Source: Thalassobacillus sp043497085 (GTDB lineage Bacteria > Bacillota > Bacilli > Bacillales > Halobacillaceae). Taken from it: DNA of 64,000 nt. The stretch is from assembly GCA_043497085.1 (NCBI GenBank), contig JBIEKI010000001.1; one strand, 5' to 3'. A model generated the notes under the pieces. That model saw only the letters and a list, made by a program, of their open reading frames with translations. It made no database searches and was not told the origin of the DNA. The position numbers were made by a program, and so were the translations under genes. Shown here in pieces: positions 51,154 through 60,202 of this stretch (positions are counted from its first letter, which is position 1; each line of letters opens with the position of its first letter).

Positions 51154-53448
51154 ATGAGTTGGAAAATTGAACGGCATTCTATCAAAGAATTGGATTTGAA
51201 TAATGAAGAAAGCTTATTTTTTCTCGGCAATGGCTATATTGGAGTTCGAGGAAACTTTGAAGAATCATATGGAAGGGCAGTGCCAACTGTACGTGGCACC
51301 TATTTGAATGCTTTTCACGACGTGATTGATATCCCCTATGGGGAGAAATTGTTCGCGTTTCCTGATACGCAACAGAAAATGTTGAATGTCATTGATGGAC
51401 AGACCATCCATATTTATTTAGGAAAAGAAAAAGAGCATTTTTCTATTCAGGAAGGAGAGGTTCTCGAATACGGAAGAAGCCTTCATCTGGACAAAGGGAA
51501 AACGGTGAGGTCGATCAAGTGGAGGTCTCCGTTGGGTAAAGAAGTCGAAATTTATTTTGAGCGCGTGGTCTCATTTGTACACCGCGAGTTGTTCTTTATT
51601 AAAGTTTCGGTAATTCCTATCAATTTCAATGATACCATCACGATTGTATCCACTCTGGATGGAGAAGTTGAAAACTTCGTAGACCCAGGAGACCCAAGAG
51701 TCGGAGCGGGACATGCCAAACTATTGCATGTGAACGAATCGGAAATTTTTGAAGAAAATGCTTTTATTAAAAGTAAGGCAGAGAGATCAGAACTGGAAAT
51801 GGCCTGCCTGAGTTATCATAAAGGACTTGATGATAAGCTGGTGGATGTATGTAAGGAAGCAGATGAGCAGCGGATTGTTTTCACGTATGAATTTCAAGCC
51901 GATCAGGGTAAGCCTGTTGTATTCAGTAAGTGGAACATTTATGTCGATGATCTACGCCATAATGGGGATTTACGTCAGAAGGCTGTTCGGATTAAAGGGC
52001 AGTTAGACAGCATCCAGGAAGACCAGCTGTTGGAGGCACAAGAAAAATACCTCAAACAATATTGGGAGCGGAGCGATGTAGAAGTAGACGGAGATGAGGC
52101 CTTGCAGGAAGGAATCCGTTTCAACCTTTATCATTTGCTGCAATCTGCTGGAAGAGATAAATTCAGCAATATCACGGCTAAAGGTTTAAGTGGGGAAGGC
52201 TATGAAGGGCATTATTTCTGGGATACAGAAATTTATATGATTCCTGTATTTTTGATGACAGCACCTGAGCTGGCCAAGCAACTGCTGGTCTACCGCCATT
52301 CGATTTTAGACAACGCTCGTAAACGAGCGTTAGAAATGGGACACAACCAGGGAGCCCTTTTCCCATGGAGAACCATAAACGGGGAAGAATGCTCCTCCTA
52401 TTTTCCTGCTGGAACTGCTCAATATCATATTAGTGCAGACATTGCCTACAGCTATATTCAGTATTATCATGCAACCGGAGATGAGGACTTCCTGGTGGAC
52501 TACGGGGCGGAGGTACTGATGGAAACTGCCCGACTTTGGATCGATATGGGTCATTTCCGTAGGGATGGCACCTTTGCAATCGACAACGTCACCGGACCGG
52601 ATGAGTATACCTGTATAGTTAACAATAATTACTATACAAATGCTATGGCTAAGCATAATCTGGAATGGGCTTATCGTGTCTATGAAAAAATGAATAATTG
52701 GCAGAGTAAGGATTTTGAAACGCTATGTGAGCGGCTGGGCCTTACAGAAAAAGAAGTGGAAAGCTTTAAGCGAGCTGCCGAGGCTATGTACCTGCCGTAT
52801 GATGAAAGTCTGCAAATTAATGAGCAGGATGACAGCTTTCTAAATAAAGCGGTTTGGGATTTTGAAAACACACCGAAGGAACACTACCCTTTATTATTGC
52901 ATTACCACCCTTTGACTTTGTACCGTTATCAAGTGTGTAAACAGGCAGACACGGTGCTTGCGCATTTTCTGCTGGAAGACTATAGCGATGAGGAGACGAT
53001 CCAACATTCCTATGATTACTATGAGCGAATTACCACGCACGACTCTTCACTGTCTTCCTGTGTATTCAGTATGATGGCGTCCAAGCTTGGAAATATGGAT
53101 AAAGCCTATCATTATTTTGAAGAAACCGCCCGGCTGGATTTGGATAACACTCACGGGAACACCAAAGACGGGCTACACATGGCTAACATGGGAGGAACCT
53201 GGATGGCGATCGTATTCGGGTTTGCCGGCCTCCGCATTAAACCGGATGGGCTGCATTTAACACCGAAGCTCCCTGAGCAATGGAACAGTTATGGCTTCCA
53301 TATTCATTACCACGGCCGGCCGATCAAAGTGAAAGTCTCCCGCGATGAAATCGCGCTCGATTTAGTGGAAGGAGATAGTGTGAAGCTGTTTGTAGATGGA
53401 GAAGAAGTGGAAGTATTACCGGATGAAACAATAAGATTATCCTTTTAA
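51154..53448 (+). CDS. GH65 disaccharide phosphorylase (maltose/kojibiose/nigerose type)
   Basis: About 764 residues with the GH65 order: N-terminal beta-sandwich (LFFLGNGYIGVRGNFEESYG), alpha/alpha barrel with GYEGHYFWDTEIYM and the general acid Glu484 in TGPDEYTCIVNNNYYTN, then the phosphate-binding STHGNTKDGLHMAN-like segment (LDNTHGNTKDGLHMANMGGT). It splits an alpha-glucoside with phosphate to beta-glucose 1-phosphate. Which disaccharide cannot be read off; relatives act on maltose, kojibiose, nigerose, trehalose or glucosylglycerol. No beta-phosphoglucomutase or sugar transporter adjoins it. ATG 51154 is preferred for its spacing to GGGAGGAG. Confidence 0.91.
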   Translation: MSWKIERHSIKELDLNNEESLFFLGNGYIGVRGNFEESYGRAVPTVRGTYLNAFHDVIDIPYGEKLFAFPDTQQKMLNVIDGQTIHIYLGKEKEHFSIQEGEVLEYGRSLHLDKGKTVRSIKWRSPLGKEVEIYFERVVSFVHRELFFIKVSVIPINFNDTITIVSTLDGEVENFVDPGDPRVGAGHAKLLHVNESEIFEENAFIKSKAERSELEMACLSYHKGLDDKLVDVCKEADEQRIVFTYEFQADQGKPVVFSKWNIYVDDLRHNGDLRQKAVRIKGQLDSIQEDQLLEAQEKYLKQYWERSDVEVDGDEALQEGIRFNLYHLLQSAGRDKFSNITAKGLSGEGYEGHYFWDTEIYMIPVFLMTAPELAKQLLVYRHSILDNARKRALEMGHNQGALFPWRTINGEECSSYFPAGTAQYHISADIAYSYIQYYHATGDEDFLVDYGAEVLMETARLWIDMGHFRRDGTFAIDNVTGPDEYTCIVNNNYYTNAMAKHNLEWAYRVYEKMNNWQSKDFETLCERLGLTEKEVESFKRAAEAMYLPYDESLQINEQDDSFLNKAVWDFENTPKEHYPLLLHYHPLTLYRYQVCKQADTVLAHFLLEDYSDEETIQHSYDYYERITTHDSSLSSCVFSMMASKLGNMDKAYHYFEETARLDLDNTHGNTKDGLHMANMGGTWMAIVFGFAGLRIKPDGLHLTPKLPEQWNSYGFHIHYHGRPIKVKVSRDEIALDLVEGDSVKLFVDGEEVEVLPDETIRLSF

Positions 53449-53449
53449 G

Positions 53450-53484
53450 AAAAAGCAAGCTTCTTGATGGAGCTTGCTTTTTTA
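53450..53484 (+). terminator. Terminator of the GH65 gene
   Basis: Stem aaaagcaagc / gcttgctttt with more T following. Confidence 0.88.
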
Positions 53485-53540
53485 CATAGTTCAGGAAACG
53501 GTCACGCTTATTAAAAGAGGTCGTACGTTTACTAGAATAT

Positions 53541-53592
53541 AAATAAAGCCGTGCCAAAACCTGAGCTGAGGCTTTGGCACGGCACTTTTTGC
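53541..53592 (-). terminator. Terminator of the double-GNAT gene
   Basis: Stem gccgtgccaaa / tttggcacggc; T-rich on the minus side. Confidence 0.78.
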
Positions 53593-53606
53593 TTGCGTTT
53601 TCGTAT

Positions 53607-54503
53607 TTAATGGAAAGGGTTTTTCAGTACAGGCTCCTGGAACAGCTTTTCATACGCGTAGATAGTTTGCGCTTCTTTAAAACCAAATTCACGATACAGA
53701 CTTTCTGCCCCTTCATTATTCGTGCGTACCGAGATGGTTACTTCCTCCAAGCCCAGCACGAGAAATGCGTATTGTAGAGCATGGTCAATCAGTACCGTGC
53801 CGATTCCCTGACTGCGCTCGTCCTGATCGACGTTGACGAAGCAGATTTCCCCTTCTTCATTCGGTATGATCGTTTCAAAGTATAGATAACCTTTGAGCTG
53901 GCCTTCCGTTTGATAGCCCCATAGCTTATTAGCTTCCTTGCGGGATAGTGTCAACATTTCCTGGGTGGTGTAATAAGCCCCTTTTGGGTGAAGGCGATTG
54001 ATCTCTGTTTCGTCATCATCCATGATTTCTACAACATTGCGAGCATCATGCTGGCCGGATTGGTAGTCATAGCGGTGGATAGCCATCGTCTTTTCAATAT
54101 TATATAGGTGGAAACGATGTCGTTCACAAAAGTCTATCAAATGACTATTGGCTTTAAAACTGGCTACCTTTACAGCATTAAAATGCTGCTCCATCGTAAA
54201 GGCTGCTTTATTCCATAAACCTTCCATCACTTCTGTTTCCTGTTCAAGAGCGAACGGACCGAGCAGACGGCACAGTTTTTGCTCGAAAAATGGCAGGATG
54301 CCCAGGAATCCTATAATCTTATTATTCTCCCAGGCTACATACGCCAGGGGATCAGTGAATTGCGTCAATGTCCAAATTTGTTCATAGATTTCGTTTCGGT
54401 CGGAAGCAAGCCATGCGACGAAATGCTTGTCCTGCTCGTTCATATGATAGAGCCATTCCGAAACTTTCTGTAAATCTTTTACTTCTAACTCTTTTATATG
54501 CAA
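53607..54503 (-). CDS. Tandem GNAT acetyltransferase
   Basis: About 298 residues. The C-terminal GNAT domain is clear, with VNVDQDERSQGIGTVLIDHA as acetyl-CoA loop and ISVRTNNEGAESLYREFGF after it. The N-terminal half has a weaker, GNAT-like outline (VAWENNKIIGFLGILPFF). I prefer TTG 54503 (GGCAGG eight bases upstream, protein starts MHIKELEVKDLQ); ATG 54533 has no ribosome-binding site. The substrate is unknown. Confidence 0.82.
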   Translation of the reverse strand: MHIKELEVKDLQKVSEWLYHMNEQDKHFVAWLASDRNEIYEQIWTLTQFTDPLAYVAWENNKIIGFLGILPFFEQKLCRLLGPFALEQETEVMEGLWNKAAFTMEQHFNAVKVASFKANSHLIDFCERHRFHLYNIEKTMAIHRYDYQSGQHDARNVVEIMDDDETEINRLHPKGAYYTTQEMLTLSRKEANKLWGYQTEGQLKGYLYFETIIPNEEGEICFVNVDQDERSQGIGTVLIDHALQYAFLVLGLEEVTISVRTNNEGAESLYREFGFKEAQTIYAYEKLFQEPVLKNPFH

Positions 54504-54540
54504 AGGTATTCGCCTGCCTTTTTCTTTTAGCATGCCATAG

Positions 54541-54584
54541 AATAAAGAAAAAACCAACCGGAGAGTGTCTCCGGCTGGTTTTGT
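54541..54584 (-). terminator. Terminator of the secreted metalloprotease gene
   Basis: On the minus strand aaaccagccggag ... ctccggttggttt followed by T-run. Confidence 0.9.
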
Positions 54585-54590
54585 TTATTA

Positions 54591-56696
54591 TCATTTTTTA
54601 CCTTTTTCTTTATAGTCTACACTGTAACTAAATGGAACAGGATTCAAGTTGTCTTGTGGAGCAGCATAGTAGGTGGTCATGTATGTCTTTCCACTTTTGA
54701 ACAATTGTTTCAATTGTAGAGCTTCTTCTTCAGTAACATTAAACGGATCAACATGAAGGACGCGATGTTTGCCATTTTTCTTTTCGTTGATAAAGCTTAC
54801 CCCATAGTTAACATAGTTTTCTAACAGTTCATCCATGGACTTGAAGCTTTCCATGCTTGTACCATCATAGCTAAGTCCAATTTCAGGAACTTCAATGTTA
54901 TCGACAAACCAACCATCTCCGTTAGATCCCCAGTCAGTTAAATAGCGAAAAGAAATGTGTACTTTCTCACCGGCATAGTCAGATAGGTCAAACGTTTCTT
55001 TTTGCCAGTCTTCATAATGACCGGTAAAGCCAGGAAGGTTGTCTTTGATTTTAGGATAACCTTGCTCAACTACGTCAGAACGGGTATTTTCGTTTGCTAG
55101 GGAAGTCCAAGTTTGGCCGTTATCCGTTGATACTTGTACCATACCGAAGTCCCATTGTTCTTCGATATCGATAAAGTTATCGAATTGAAGTGTTGCTTCA
55201 TTTGCATTAGTCAAGTCGGCTTCAAAGATAATGTTATTGTCTAACTCATCACCATTGCCACCCCAATAAACCTGGTTATCAGAACCTAGTGGATCGACTA
55301 CAGTTTCCCACTTCGTTGGTGTAAAGTCTACTCCATTGAAATTGAAGTCTTCAATTTTTGCATTTTTTTCAAAATCAAATACTTTGTAATCCGTACCCCA
55401 TGCAGGGACGCCTTCTTTTTCATAAGTCTTAGCTTTTTCAAAGTTTACAGTCTTACCACGCTTTTTGCCATCTTCCACTTCCAGGTCCCGCAGGTCAGCG
55501 TTTTGGAAACCATAGATACCGCCCTTGAACTTATCGTCATCAATTGTTAGTGCTGTAGTAAAGTCGCGATATACTTCATTGAATGTTTTGTTGATTCCGA
55601 AGTCCTTTAAAGCTTTCTCATAGCTTTCAATGCTATTGAGTTCACTAGTAGCTACTGAGCGGATAAATTCTTGACCGAACTGTTCATAGTTATATAGCGT
55701 AAACAATTGCACCAGACCATAGTCTGCGATAGTCTCTGGACCTGTTTCTGCTCGTACGTGCTCATCCCAGTTCGTCAAGGAGTTTTCTGGATGGTCCAAC
55801 AGGAAGTTGATGGATCCTTCATCAATACCATAGCCGCCCAGGAATTCAGAGAACGTAGACATTCCTTCGTTCAACCAGGAAGTTTCGTCCGAGTCATTAT
55901 CGTCATGAATCAAGTGCTGTAATTCATGGATAGTCGTTCCATAGAATGTACTTTCCAAGCGTTCTTCCCAGTTATTTGTATCAATAGTAATAATATTACG
56001 ATCTACATACATTTCTAAAGTGCTCCAGTAGAAACCAGCAACAAAGAATGGATAAGTTGGATCTTCGTAGTTATCATCCTGGATGTTATCGACAAGCATA
56101 ACGATTTTGTCGCCTTCTCCTTGGTAGTAACCTTCAGGAACGATACCCAAATCTTCTAAAACTGCATCTGTCCCGTCATGGCTGTCAGGAGTACCAAAAA
56201 ATTCAGTGTCTGTAGGGTAGATGTTGTTATCGAATTCAGCAGTGAGCTTGTCCACTTGCTCTTGAGTCACTACATGTGGTTCACGTGGGTCTCCCTCAGG
56301 GAAACTAAGGTCGTTAGCTACCCAAATTTCGACATGCTCGCCTTCGCTGCGAAGTGTGAATTCTTTGAATCCAAGGTTGCGGTCCAAAAACTGTTTAGTT
56401 TCGCCAACCGCATAAGACTGACCAGCTGCTTCACCTTCAGAAGAAGTAGTTGAGTCTTGAATGAAATCAGTGTTTTCAGCCGCTTCCTTAATCTTCTGCT
56501 TCGCTTCCTTCTGGAAGTCTTCATCCTGAGACTGCTTTTCCAACAATCCGTCGATGTCGATGCGGTCTGTGTAACGCTCCGTGTTGAAGTTGCTGTACTT
56601 GCTTTCAGCATTGACGTTTCCTGCGCCTGCAGCTGGTGCAAACAGGGACAACGTCAACGCGCTGGCAGATAGCAACGCTGTGAATTTCTTATTCAT
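54591..56696 (-). CDS. Secreted zinc metalloprotease (immune-inhibitor-A/hyicolysin-like)
   Basis: 701 residues. Sec signal peptide MNKKFTALLSASALTLSLFA ends near AGAGNVNA. Zinc motif HELQHLIHDD (HExxH), then SWLNEGMSTFSEFLGGYG with the third ligand Glu. This arrangement is like M30 hyicolysin rather than the classical M6 motif HEFGHD. The C-terminal part (from about residue 460) has a MAM/jelly-roll domain ending WGSNGDGWFVDNIEV, as in immune inhibitor A. The mature protein is very rich in Asp and Glu, as expected for an enzyme working in salt. GGGGGGAGGAA precedes the ATG. It is secreted to degrade external protein. Confidence 0.9.
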   Translation of the reverse strand: MNKKFTALLSASALTLSLFAPAAGAGNVNAESKYSNFNTERYTDRIDIDGLLEKQSQDEDFQKEAKQKIKEAAENTDFIQDSTTSSEGEAAGQSYAVGETKQFLDRNLGFKEFTLRSEGEHVEIWVANDLSFPEGDPREPHVVTQEQVDKLTAEFDNNIYPTDTEFFGTPDSHDGTDAVLEDLGIVPEGYYQGEGDKIVMLVDNIQDDNYEDPTYPFFVAGFYWSTLEMYVDRNIITIDTNNWEERLESTFYGTTIHELQHLIHDDNDSDETSWLNEGMSTFSEFLGGYGIDEGSINFLLDHPENSLTNWDEHVRAETGPETIADYGLVQLFTLYNYEQFGQEFIRSVATSELNSIESYEKALKDFGINKTFNEVYRDFTTALTIDDDKFKGGIYGFQNADLRDLEVEDGKKRGKTVNFEKAKTYEKEGVPAWGTDYKVFDFEKNAKIEDFNFNGVDFTPTKWETVVDPLGSDNQVYWGGNGDELDNNIIFEADLTNANEATLQFDNFIDIEEQWDFGMVQVSTDNGQTWTSLANENTRSDVVEQGYPKIKDNLPGFTGHYEDWQKETFDLSDYAGEKVHISFRYLTDWGSNGDGWFVDNIEVPEIGLSYDGTSMESFKSMDELLENYVNYGVSFINEKKNGKHRVLHVDPFNVTEEEALQLKQLFKSGKTYMTTYYAAPQDNLNPVPFSYSVDYKEKGKK

Positions 56697-57157
56697 TGTG
56701 ATTCCTCCCCCTAAAATTCATGGAATATTTTCCATATGGTTATAATTATCGCCAAAATTCGGAAAATTGTGAATGGTAAAAAAGGAGGGAATTTATCCCA
56801 TTAATGCTACTTAAGTCATGTTTCAGTGAGACGTATGGCCTAAAAATGCTTTGTTTTGAGAAAAATAATGGAAGGTAATGATGATTTTTGTCATAAGCTT
56901 TTCGATTAGTAAAGACTGGTAGTCGATATATGGAAAATGTATGTAATATATTAGGGGGGATGTTGAAATAATTGTCGAATCCGGTAATTTTTGGCCGGAA
57001 AACGATGACAAGCATTAGATAACTCTGATTTAGAGTCTGGGTAAGGCGGTGTAGCCATTATGATTTTAACACTAGATTCACTTGCTTAATTCTAAGATTG
57101 AGAGAGAAAAAATAGGGTACTAATAAATAGAGAAACAAAGCAAGGGGGTGAGCTGGC
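56697..57157. other. Divergent intergenic region
   Basis: 461 bases, AT-rich. It holds the metalloprotease promoter next to 56697 and upstream sequence of the AarF gene. I see no operon-level operator that I can name, no repeat family shared with the rest of the window and no plausible gene. Confidence 0.5.
56745..56773 (-). promoter_or_regulatory. Candidate metalloprotease promoter
   Basis: On the minus strand TTCACA (56768-56773), 17 bases, GATAAT (56745-56750). A near-palindrome ggaatattttcc lies between it and the start codon. Confidence 0.5.
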
Positions 57158-58822
57158 GTGCGGGATCGAATGAAATACATAGGGTTATACCGGATAACTG
57201 TCATCGTATGGATGTCTGCCAAATTCATGTTGCAGTTATTATGGTTCCAGAAGACCCATAGGATCTGGGATGAAGAGACGAAACGTAAATGGGACGATTT
57301 GATGACAAAGCAAGCGCGTGAGTATCGCGTCAAATCAATCCGTTTAGGAGGACTTTTGATCAAATTCGGCCAATTTTTAAGTTCGCGGGCTGATTTGCTC
57401 CCTGATACCTTCATTAGGGAACTGGAGGGTTTGGTCGACAGGGTAGAGCCGGTTCCTTTTTCGTATTCTAAAAAGATTATGGAGGAGGAATGGAATGGAG
57501 ATCTGGATGAATTCCTGCAGGATATTGATGAAGAAGCGGTGGCATCAGCTTCCATCGGTGAAGTCTACAAAGCGAAGCTGAATGATGGCACTCCTGTCGC
57601 TATTAAGGTGCAGCGTTATCGTGTCAAAGACATTTTTCATATGGACTTCAAGGCTCTCCGCATCGTCTTCTGGATGTTGCGCCGTTTTACGGAATATGGA
57701 AAGAAAGCGGATTTACAGGCACTTTACAAAGAAATTGTAACGGTTATGAGTAATGAACTGGACTTTAAAAAAGAACTGCAGAACGGAAATCATTTCAAAA
57801 AGCGGTTCAAAGATATGGAGAATGTTTATATCCCGGAATATTTTAATGATTATTCCACGCAGCGTGTACTGGTAATGGAGTGGATTGAAGGCGCGAGAGT
57901 CACTGATTTATCCTTCATCAAAAAGAATGGCATCAGCCGCGAACAAATTGCAAGAATTCTGTTCGATTTATGTGTCGAGCAATTTTTATATACCGGCATG
58001 TTCCATTCCGATCCACATTCAGGAAATCTGATGCTGAAAGCGGACGGTACAGTCGTGGTGATTGATTTTGGAATGGTTGGGGAAATTAAAAAGCAGGATG
58101 CCAGTTACATCCGGATGATGATCCAGGGATTCATTTTAGATGATTACGACCAGGTAATCGATGCCTTATTTAAAATGAACTTTCTGCTTGAAAACGCTGA
58201 TACAGAACGCGTTAAAAAATTGTTGAGGGAAACCGTTGATATGTATTTGGACGGGGACTTCACAAAACTGGATGCGACGATTATGAACGATATCATGGAG
58301 GATATCCAGCGATTCGTTAAAAACCAGCCGATCCAGCTGCCTGCCGATTATGCATTTTTAGGAAGAGCTACATCCATCATCATTGGGGTGCTGACAGCTG
58401 TCTATCCTCAAATCGACTTGATGGCCTGGGGAAAACCGGTGATTCGGGAATGGATGAGTGGTGATGATTCCAAGTATGGTTTTTATAAAGATATCGCTGC
58501 TGAAACAGCCCGGCCGCTATTGTCGCTGCCGAGAGCATTAGTCAGCTATTTGGAAAGTGGCGATCGAGATCGGGAGTGGGCTGCTGAAAAACAACAAAAT
58601 CAAATGTTCCACCAGTTTTATCTATTTTATACTGCTTTGTCCTTCTTGACTGCTGTTGCTGGAGGCGGGCTCGGCATTTTCTGGTATCGATCAGCTGAAG
58701 TTATTCTTATGTGGACCGGTTTTGTGGTGGCGATACTAGGTGTTATAGGGTTATTAGTTTTCGGAAGGAAGCACGTTAAAATGATGCATGCTATCAATTT
58801 AAATAGGAGGGGCCAATCATGA
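57158..58822 (+). CDS. AarF/UbiB (ABC1/ADCK) family atypical kinase
   Basis: 554 residues. Family motifs are IKFGQFLSSRADLLP (KxGQ), AVASASIGEVYKAKL (Ala-rich loop and lysine), NELDFKKELQNG (ExD), FHSDPHSGNLML and VVIDFGMVGEI. Two membrane segments end the protein. UbiB-like proteins are ATPases needed for ubiquinone synthesis or lipid handling; Firmicutes make menaquinone, so the role here is less clear. The start is GTG 57158 with AAGGGGGTGAG upstream. It overlaps the phasin-like gene by ATGA. Confidence 0.92.
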   Translation: MRDRMKYIGLYRITVIVWMSAKFMLQLLWFQKTHRIWDEETKRKWDDLMTKQAREYRVKSIRLGGLLIKFGQFLSSRADLLPDTFIRELEGLVDRVEPVPFSYSKKIMEEEWNGDLDEFLQDIDEEAVASASIGEVYKAKLNDGTPVAIKVQRYRVKDIFHMDFKALRIVFWMLRRFTEYGKKADLQALYKEIVTVMSNELDFKKELQNGNHFKKRFKDMENVYIPEYFNDYSTQRVLVMEWIEGARVTDLSFIKKNGISREQIARILFDLCVEQFLYTGMFHSDPHSGNLMLKADGTVVVIDFGMVGEIKKQDASYIRMMIQGFILDDYDQVIDALFKMNFLLENADTERVKKLLRETVDMYLDGDFTKLDATIMNDIMEDIQRFVKNQPIQLPADYAFLGRATSIIIGVLTAVYPQIDLMAWGKPVIREWMSGDDSKYGFYKDIAAETARPLLSLPRALVSYLESGDRDREWAAEKQQNQMFHQFYLFYTALSFLTAVAGGGLGIFWYRSAEVILMWTGFVVAILGVIGLLVFGRKHVKMMHAINLNRRGQS

Positions 58823-59124
58823 GTGAACTGTTGAAAAAAGGATTTTATCTAGGGCTTGGAGCTGCTCTGAGCGGGAAAGAAAAAGCGGAAAAGCTTTTGG
58901 ATGAATTAGTCCAGCGGGGAGACGTCAGTCCTTCACAGGCACGGGAAATGTTTGATGAATTTATGGCAAAAGGGATGCAGAAAGATGCTGAATGGAGTGA
59001 GCAGGGCAAAGCGAAAATGCAGCAGCGTGCTAAAGAAATGGGCTTTGTAACGAAAGACGAATATGAAATATTAGAAGCAAGGGTACAACGTTTAGAAAAA
59101 TTCCATCAGGACAAAAGTGAATAA
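58819..59124 (+). CDS. Phasin-like / PHA-granule regulator-like small protein
   Basis: 101 residues, helical. LLKKGFYLGLGAALSGKEKAEKLLDELVQRGDVS and the C-terminal TKDEYEILEARVQRLEKF (shown in parts under the limit: KGFYLGLGAALSGKEKAEKL, DEYEILEARVQRLEKF) fit the small phasin-related family that follows aarF in many Bacilli. The GLGAALSG region may touch a membrane or lipid surface. Its start overlaps the AarF stop, so they are coupled. Confidence 0.83.
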   Translation: MSELLKKGFYLGLGAALSGKEKAEKLLDELVQRGDVSPSQAREMFDEFMAKGMQKDAEWSEQGKAKMQQRAKEMGFVTKDEYEILEARVQRLEKFHQDKSE

Positions 59125-59126
59125 TG

Positions 59127-59166
59127 TAAAAAGCCAGCCTCTCCTGAATGGGAAGCTGGCTTTTGT
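59127..59166. terminator. Bidirectional terminator (phasin-like / STAS)
   Basis: Stem aaaagccagc ... gctggctttt between two converging genes. Confidence 0.88.
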
Positions 59167-59167
59167 A

Positions 59168-60022
59168 TTATGAAATATTTTTCTTGTCTAACAGCTCGAT
59201 AGCTTGCTTTAAAGAAGAGCATGTCGTAATGCGGTTTTTGCTCGTTTGAAATAATCCGAGTTTGGTCGCCTGCATACTGAGATCTGGTCTCATACCGGTG
59301 AGGAGTGGTGTGATTCCCAATAGAGTCAGCGAATCAAGCAGACGGTGCAAGTGGCTCATGAATGAATTGTTCACATCATACACACCGGATAAATCGATGA
59401 TCAACCAGTCGATATTCCAGTTGCTCACTTCCTTCAATGTCTCATCCATCAGTACATCTGCCCGTTTCTGGTCAATCTCTCCAATGATCGGCAGGATGGC
59501 GACTGAATCTTTGATAGGGACGATTGGGGTTGAAAGCTTCAAATATTTTTCTTCATAATCTTTCAGGATCCGCTCTTCTTCCCGTGCGAAACTGAGACTG
59601 AATCCATGGACGATATGGTTAAAGATATCATCCGTACGTGTCACCACTTCGATGATATGACTGAAATTATAATCTGTGTCACGTGCTGTTTCTTCGATAA
59701 ATGTCCAAAGCACTTCTTTGTAAACTCCGATTCTTTCCAATGCTTCACTTAGCGAACCGCCTTGACGGACACTTGTTTTTCCAATTTCCTCTCCCCATTG
59801 AGCCGCTATTTCATTGGATTTTTCTACGTAAAGCATTGTTTTAGCGATTGTTTCGAATAGTTCATAGACGATTCTTTTATTATCTTTTAAGTCTTCTTCG
59901 GTTAACTTTTCCAGTTCTTCCGGGTGCCTATGTTCAGACAAAGTGAATATTCTTTCTGTTAATTCTTCGAGGTTTTCGGATATTTTCTTTTGGAAGAATA
60001 CCACGTGTTCTTTTTGCACCAT
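59168..60022 (-). CDS. RsbR-like STAS-domain stressosome protein
   Basis: 284 residues. A non-heme-globin-like helical N-domain (about residues 1-150) is joined to a C-terminal STAS domain (about 165-280). RsbR paralogues build the stressosome that controls sigma-B. The two threonines phosphorylated by RsbT in RsbRA align here with Glu182 or Gln185 (in IGEIDQKRAD) and Asn218 or neighbouring residues (in VYDVNNSF). So neither appears to be Thr. It has no rsbS or rsbT next to it. It may be a stressosome variant or a different STAS sensor. Confidence 0.85.
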   Translation of the reverse strand: MVQKEHVVFFQKKISENLEELTERIFTLSEHRHPEELEKLTEEDLKDNKRIVYELFETIAKTMLYVEKSNEIAAQWGEEIGKTSVRQGGSLSEALERIGVYKEVLWTFIEETARDTDYNFSHIIEVVTRTDDIFNHIVHGFSLSFAREEERILKDYEEKYLKLSTPIVPIKDSVAILPIIGEIDQKRADVLMDETLKEVSNWNIDWLIIDLSGVYDVNNSFMSHLHRLLDSLTLLGITPLLTGMRPDLSMQATKLGLFQTSKNRITTCSSLKQAIELLDKKNIS

Positions 60023-60202
60023 AAAACAATTCAGTCCCTTTTAACAATAAATTACTATCATTATATATTGTCCTTGTAAGTAAGTAAATTTAAATAATCA
60101 TAACAAGGTATCTTTAGTGAATATGTTGTTGGAATTTTATCCGTAATTCCCCATATATCGAGATAAGATAAAAGGTTAGACTCTTCTAAACTTCCAAACT
60201 TA

